Source: JAKFDI01 sp044508835 (GTDB lineage: Bacteria; Pseudomonadota; Gammaproteobacteria; Burkholderiales; Burkholderiaceae_C). From it: a stretch of DNA of 26,084 nt. The notes under the pieces were generated by a model. It was not told the DNA's origin, did no database searches, and saw nothing but the letters and a program-made list of their open reading frames with translations. Within the stretch, counting starts at the first letter, position 1; the number at the start of each line of letters is the position of its first letter. Position numbers and translations under genes: made by a program. Where the stretch lies: contig JBIQHD010000047.1 in the NCBI GenBank assembly GCA_044508835.1, positions 1-26,084 of the forward strand. The letters are read 5' to 3'. Positions 23,262-26,084 of the stretch are shown here, piece by piece.

Positions 23262-25013
23262 ATGGCCTCGTCGCCGACTTCGTCGCTGAAGGTCTCCATC
23301 GGCCAGTGCTCCGACAAGGGCCGCCGGCCGGTGAACCAGGATTTCCACGGCGCGCGCGTGCCGGAAGGCCCGCTGCTCGCCGCCAAGGGCATCGCCGTCG
23401 CGCTGGCCGACGGCATCGGCAGCAGCGAGGTGAGCCAGGTCGCGAGCGAGTTCGCCGTGATGGGCCTGCTCGACGACTACTACTGCACCAGCGACGCCTG
23501 GTCGGTGAAGAAGTCGGTCGAGCGCGTGCTCGCCGCCACCAATGCGTGGCTGCACTCGCGCACCCGGGAAGGCCCGTACCGCTACGACATGGACCGCGGC
23601 TACGTGTGCACGCTGAGCGCGCTGGTGCTCAAGTCGGGCACCGCCCACGTCTTCCACGTGGGCGACACGCGCGTGTACCGGCTGGGCGGCGGCGCGCTCG
23701 AGCAGCTCACCACCGACCACCGCGTGCGCCTGTCGTCGACGCGCAGCTGCCTGGCCCGCGCCGTCGGCTTCAACCCGCAGCTCGAGATCGACTACCAGGC
23801 GCTGCCGCTCGATGCCGGCGACACCTTCGTGCTGACGACCGACGGCGTGCACGAGCACGTCGACGAGGCCTTCATGGCCGCGGCGATCCACGCCGCCGCC
23901 GGCGACCTCGACGCCGCGGCGCGCGCCATCGCCGAAGAAGCGCAGCGGCGCGGCAGCGACGACAACCTCACGGTGCAGATCGTCACCGTCAACCAGCTGC
24001 CCGAGCGCAACGCCGGCGAGCTGCAGCAGCGCCTGGCCGCCCTGCCCCTGCCGCCCGAGCTCGACGCGCGCATGACGCTCGACGGCTTCACCATCGTGCG
24101 CCAGCTGCATGGCAGCCACCGCAGCCACGTCTTCCTCGCCACCGACGCCGACAGCGGCGCGCTCGTCGTGCTCAAGACGCCCGCCGTCGACCGCCGCGAC
24201 GACCCGGCCTACCTGGAGCGATTCCTGGTGGAAGAGTGGGTGGCGCGGCGCATCGACAACGCGCACGTGCTCAAGCCCTGCGCCCCGACACGCGAACGCC
24301 GGCACCTGTACGTCGCCACCGAATACATCGACGGCCAGACGCTGGCGCAATGGATGCGCGACCACCCGCGGCCCGCGCTCGAGACCGTGCGCGGCATCGT
24401 CGAGCAGATCGCCCGCGGCCTGCAGGCCTTCCATCGGCTGGACATGCTGCACCAGGACCTGCGGCCCGAGAACGTGATGATCGACGCGACGGGCACGGTG
24501 AAGATCATCGACTTCGGCGCCGTCCGCGTGGCCGGCCTGTCGGAGACCGCGCCCGAACTCGAGCGCGGGCACCTCCTCGGCACGGCGCAGTACACCGCGC
24601 CCGAGTACTTCCTCGGCCACGAAGGCACCGAGCGCTCCGACCAGTTCTCGCTGGCCGTGATCGCCTACCAGATGCTCAGCGGCCGCCTGCCCTACGGCGC
24701 CGAGGTGGCCAAGGCGCGCACCACGTCAGCCCAGCGCCGGCTGCGCTACGCCTCGGTGCTCGACGCCGAGCGCGAGATTCCGGCGTGGATCGACGGCGTG
24801 CTGCGCAAGGCACTGGCGGTGGACCCGCTCAAGCGCCACGAGGCCTTGTCCGAGTTCGTGCACGAGCTGCGGCAGCCGAGCCGCGAGTTCCTTGCGCGCA
24901 CGCGGGTGCCGTGGGTGGAGCGGGATCCGGTGAGGTTCTGGAAGAGGGTGTCGGCGATCCTCGCGCTGGTGGTGGCGGGGTTGCTGTTCGCGCGGTTCGG
25001 GGTGGGGACGTAG
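23262..25013 (+). CDS. Bifunctional PP2C phosphatase-Ser/Thr protein kinase (583 aa)
   Basis: One chain with an N-terminal PP2C phosphatase (~10-245), a kinase (~270-545) and a C-terminal membrane helix (~563-580). PP2C metal-site motifs: SDKGRRPVNQDF (Asp27), ADGIGS (Asp50-Gly51), GDTRVYRL, TTDGVHEHV (Asp194) and DDNLTVQIV (Asp233/Asp234). Kinase: VLKTP (Lys305), HQDLRPEN (Asp399, Asn404), IDFG in place of DFG context (Asp417), GTAQYTAPEY and RSDQFSLAVIAYQML. The Gly-rich loop is degenerate (LHGSHRSHVFLA, one Gly), though the catalytic residues are present, so activity is likely. In Pseudomonas and Burkholderiales such fusions sit by nitrate/nitrite assimilation genes; here only the FNT channel is adjacent and no nirB follows. 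Confidence 0.94.
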   Translation: MASSPTSSLKVSIGQCSDKGRRPVNQDFHGARVPEGPLLAAKGIAVALADGIGSSEVSQVASEFAVMGLLDDYYCTSDAWSVKKSVERVLAATNAWLHSRTREGPYRYDMDRGYVCTLSALVLKSGTAHVFHVGDTRVYRLGGGALEQLTTDHRVRLSSTRSCLARAVGFNPQLEIDYQALPLDAGDTFVLTTDGVHEHVDEAFMAAAIHAAAGDLDAAARAIAEEAQRRGSDDNLTVQIVTVNQLPERNAGELQQRLAALPLPPELDARMTLDGFTIVRQLHGSHRSHVFLATDADSGALVVLKTPAVDRRDDPAYLERFLVEEWVARRIDNAHVLKPCAPTRERRHLYVATEYIDGQTLAQWMRDHPRPALETVRGIVEQIARGLQAFHRLDMLHQDLRPENVMIDATGTVKIIDFGAVRVAGLSETAPELERGHLLGTAQYTAPEYFLGHEGTERSDQFSLAVIAYQMLSGRLPYGAEVAKARTTSAQRRLRYASVLDAEREIPAWIDGVLRKALAVDPLKRHEALSEFVHELRQPSREFLARTRVPWVERDPVRFWKRVSAILALVVAGLLFARFGVGT

Positions 25014-25033
25014 GCCCCGGCCAGCCACCCGAA

Positions 25034-25879
25034 CTACCTGGGACTGGCGAGATACGTGGCTGCTTCGAGCCGGCAGCTCGATTCGATCGACCCTGGGAGC
25101 AGGAACAGCCGCGGCGCCTGACGAAACGCGAACAGCCGATACACGCAATAGCGCGCCGCATGCCGCTGCGACACCGCGACTTCGTTGCGACTCGCATAGA
25201 ACGGCACATCGATGCCGTACTTGGTCGTCTTCACTTCGATCAGACGTTCGGCCCCGTCTTCTTCGAACGAGAGGATGTCGTAGCCCTCATGGTCTCCGCG
25301 GACCTGCGCCGTGTGCTCGACTTTCGCAGCAAGCGTTTCGCGACCTGCTCGAATCAGGCGTGCACGTTCGTAGTTGATCGCGAAGAGTTCGCCAGCATTG
25401 CCGAGCGAACGGTTGCGCGCTTCTCGCTCGATGTAGTTCGTCGTCAGCCGGATGGCCGGCGGCAATTGCTCGCCCACAGCGGCAGATTCGAGAGTCAACC
25501 GCGGTTTCTGCGTCAGGATGGAAAGAATGTCATCGACTTCTGGAACCGCCATTGGGCGATCGACGTCGGCCGCGGCGATCTCCTGCAATGACTTCGCCGA
25601 CTCCAAGCGCTCTGCAACCACGTCGGCCAGCAGCGCCTGATAGTTTGAGCGGCTTTTGTAGCCGGGAATCGACAAGAAGTTCGCTCTGACCAGAACTGCA
25701 CTGATGTTCCCATGCTTGTATTCGATCGCCTGCTCCGACCTGCCGTTGAGCCGCAGCTTCAACGCACGCCGATGTGCAGCCTTGTTGTACGGCGTGCCGG
25801 CCATCTCGGATGCAAGCATCGAAAGATAGTCGTCCACGATCGCCTCGACTTCGATCCGGCTCCAATCACTTCTGCTCAT
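25034..25879 (-). CDS. DUF3883-domain PD-(D/E)xK nuclease-like protein (281 aa)
   Basis: The C-terminal half (~165-270) is DUF3883-like: GNAGELFAINYERARL, HEGYDILSFEEDG, LIEVKTTKYG, VPFYASRNEVAVS, then YCVYRLFAF and LFLLPGS. Asp201, Glu215 and Lys217 (D-x13-ExK) form a PD-(D/E)xK nuclease pattern. The N-terminal ~90 residues (WSRIEVEAIVDDYLSML, YNKAAHRRALK, SIPGYKSRSNYQALL) are a domain often seen with restriction- or HNH-type proteins. Local GC is about 57%, far below the neighbours, which indicates recent acquisition. The gene is solitary, converges on the kinase gene with a 20-bp gap and abuts the right terminal repeat. A restriction or phage-defence role is likely by family but unproven; there is no strong ribosome site. 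Confidence 0.85.
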   Translation of the reverse strand: MSRSDWSRIEVEAIVDDYLSMLASEMAGTPYNKAAHRRALKLRLNGRSEQAIEYKHGNISAVLVRANFLSIPGYKSRSNYQALLADVVAERLESAKSLQEIAAADVDRPMAVPEVDDILSILTQKPRLTLESAAVGEQLPPAIRLTTNYIEREARNRSLGNAGELFAINYERARLIRAGRETLAAKVEHTAQVRGDHEGYDILSFEEDGAERLIEVKTTKYGIDVPFYASRNEVAVSQRHAARYCVYRLFAFRQAPRLFLLPGSIESSCRLEAATYLASPR

Positions 25880-25926
25880 GGCTGACGACCGAAAGAACAG
25901 GACTCGATGCGGATTGCGACTCGACG

Positions 25927-26084
25927 CTAGGGCCTGTTAACGCCATGGGAGGGCTCGCGCCGATGCCTGGCAAGCCCCGGGGCAAGGCGCCCGCGAGGCC
26001 GTGTGCCCGTGGCACACAACGAGCGGGCAACGCGGCCCCGGGGCTTGCCAGGCATCGGCCCTACGGGTGATCTCAGCAAAACGG
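25927..26084. repeat. Right copy of the 158-bp inverted repeat
   Basis: Reverse complement of 27-184, with the same internal dyad centred near 26009. It begins with CTAG (25927-25930) followed by GGCCTGTTAACGCC; the left copy read inward from its CTAG gives GGCCTGTTCGCGC. Differences between copies cluster just inside this edge. The window ends within the repeat, while the left copy has 26 more bases of flank (1-26) that may or may not belong to it. The 47 bp between the DUF3883 start and the CTAG show nothing further. Confidence 0.85.

Overview
The window looks like chromosome of a very GC-rich (about 70-75% by eye) betaproteobacterium, most likely Burkholderiales of the Comamonadaceae/Rubrivivax type. 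Grounds are the strong G/C third-position bias, the gene families present (LigAB, SufBCDSUT, NnrS with a cbb3-like oxidase, PP2C-kinase fusion beside an FNT channel) and several families of GC-rich palindromic intergenic repeats. Both ends carry the same 158-bp repeat in inverted orientation. The piece may therefore be a whole contig that broke in a dispersed repeat, or a segment bounded by two mobile repeats.

Layout. 1-184: left copy of the repeat, a 101-bp two-tier palindrome with a CTAG edge. 181-1577: three small minus-strand genes of unknown function (one exported). 1738-2232: a hemerythrin-domain protein. 2254-3938: a cysteine hydrolase divergent from a GlxA/FtrA-type AraC regulator. 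4037-6806: both subunits of a LigAB-type extradiol dioxygenase, then a Baeyer-Villiger-type flavin monooxygenase. 7012-13071: a complete SUF iron-sulfur assembly operon, sufB-C-D-S-U-T, with overlapping genes at the front and palindromic repeats in every later gap. 13178-14525: a nitronate monooxygenase-like flavoprotein and an AhpD/carboxymuconolactone-decarboxylase-like protein.

14537-19997 (minus strand): a respiratory cluster read nnrS, ccoN-like, ccoO-like, monoheme cytochrome c, SCO1, CtaG-like membrane protein. The oxidase is unusual. Subunit I carries an N-terminal CcoS-like helix, no ccoP, ccoQ, ccoG or ccoH is present, and electron input is probably through the monoheme CcoO and the small anchored cytochrome c. 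20410-22131: a chemoreceptor with a DWESF tail, preceded by a good sigma-28-like -10 element. The nnrS/chemoreceptor divergent region also holds an FNR-like box. 22382-25013: a formate/nitrite-channel gene and a PP2C phosphatase-Ser/Thr kinase fusion, an arrangement associated with nitrite/nitrate assimilation. 25034-25879: a lower-GC (about 57%) DUF3883/PD-(D/E)xK protein that looks acquired, directly before the right copy of the repeat at 25927-26084.

A common thread is oxygen, nitric oxide and Fe-S biology: hemerythrin, SUF, cbb3-like oxidase, NnrS and nitrite channel. FNR-like sites near nnrS, and weaker ones near ligA and sufB, are compatible with shared redox control, but this is inference. 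The candidates most worth following are the CcoS-CcoN fusion oxidase, the palindromic inverted repeats, and the DUF3883 insert.
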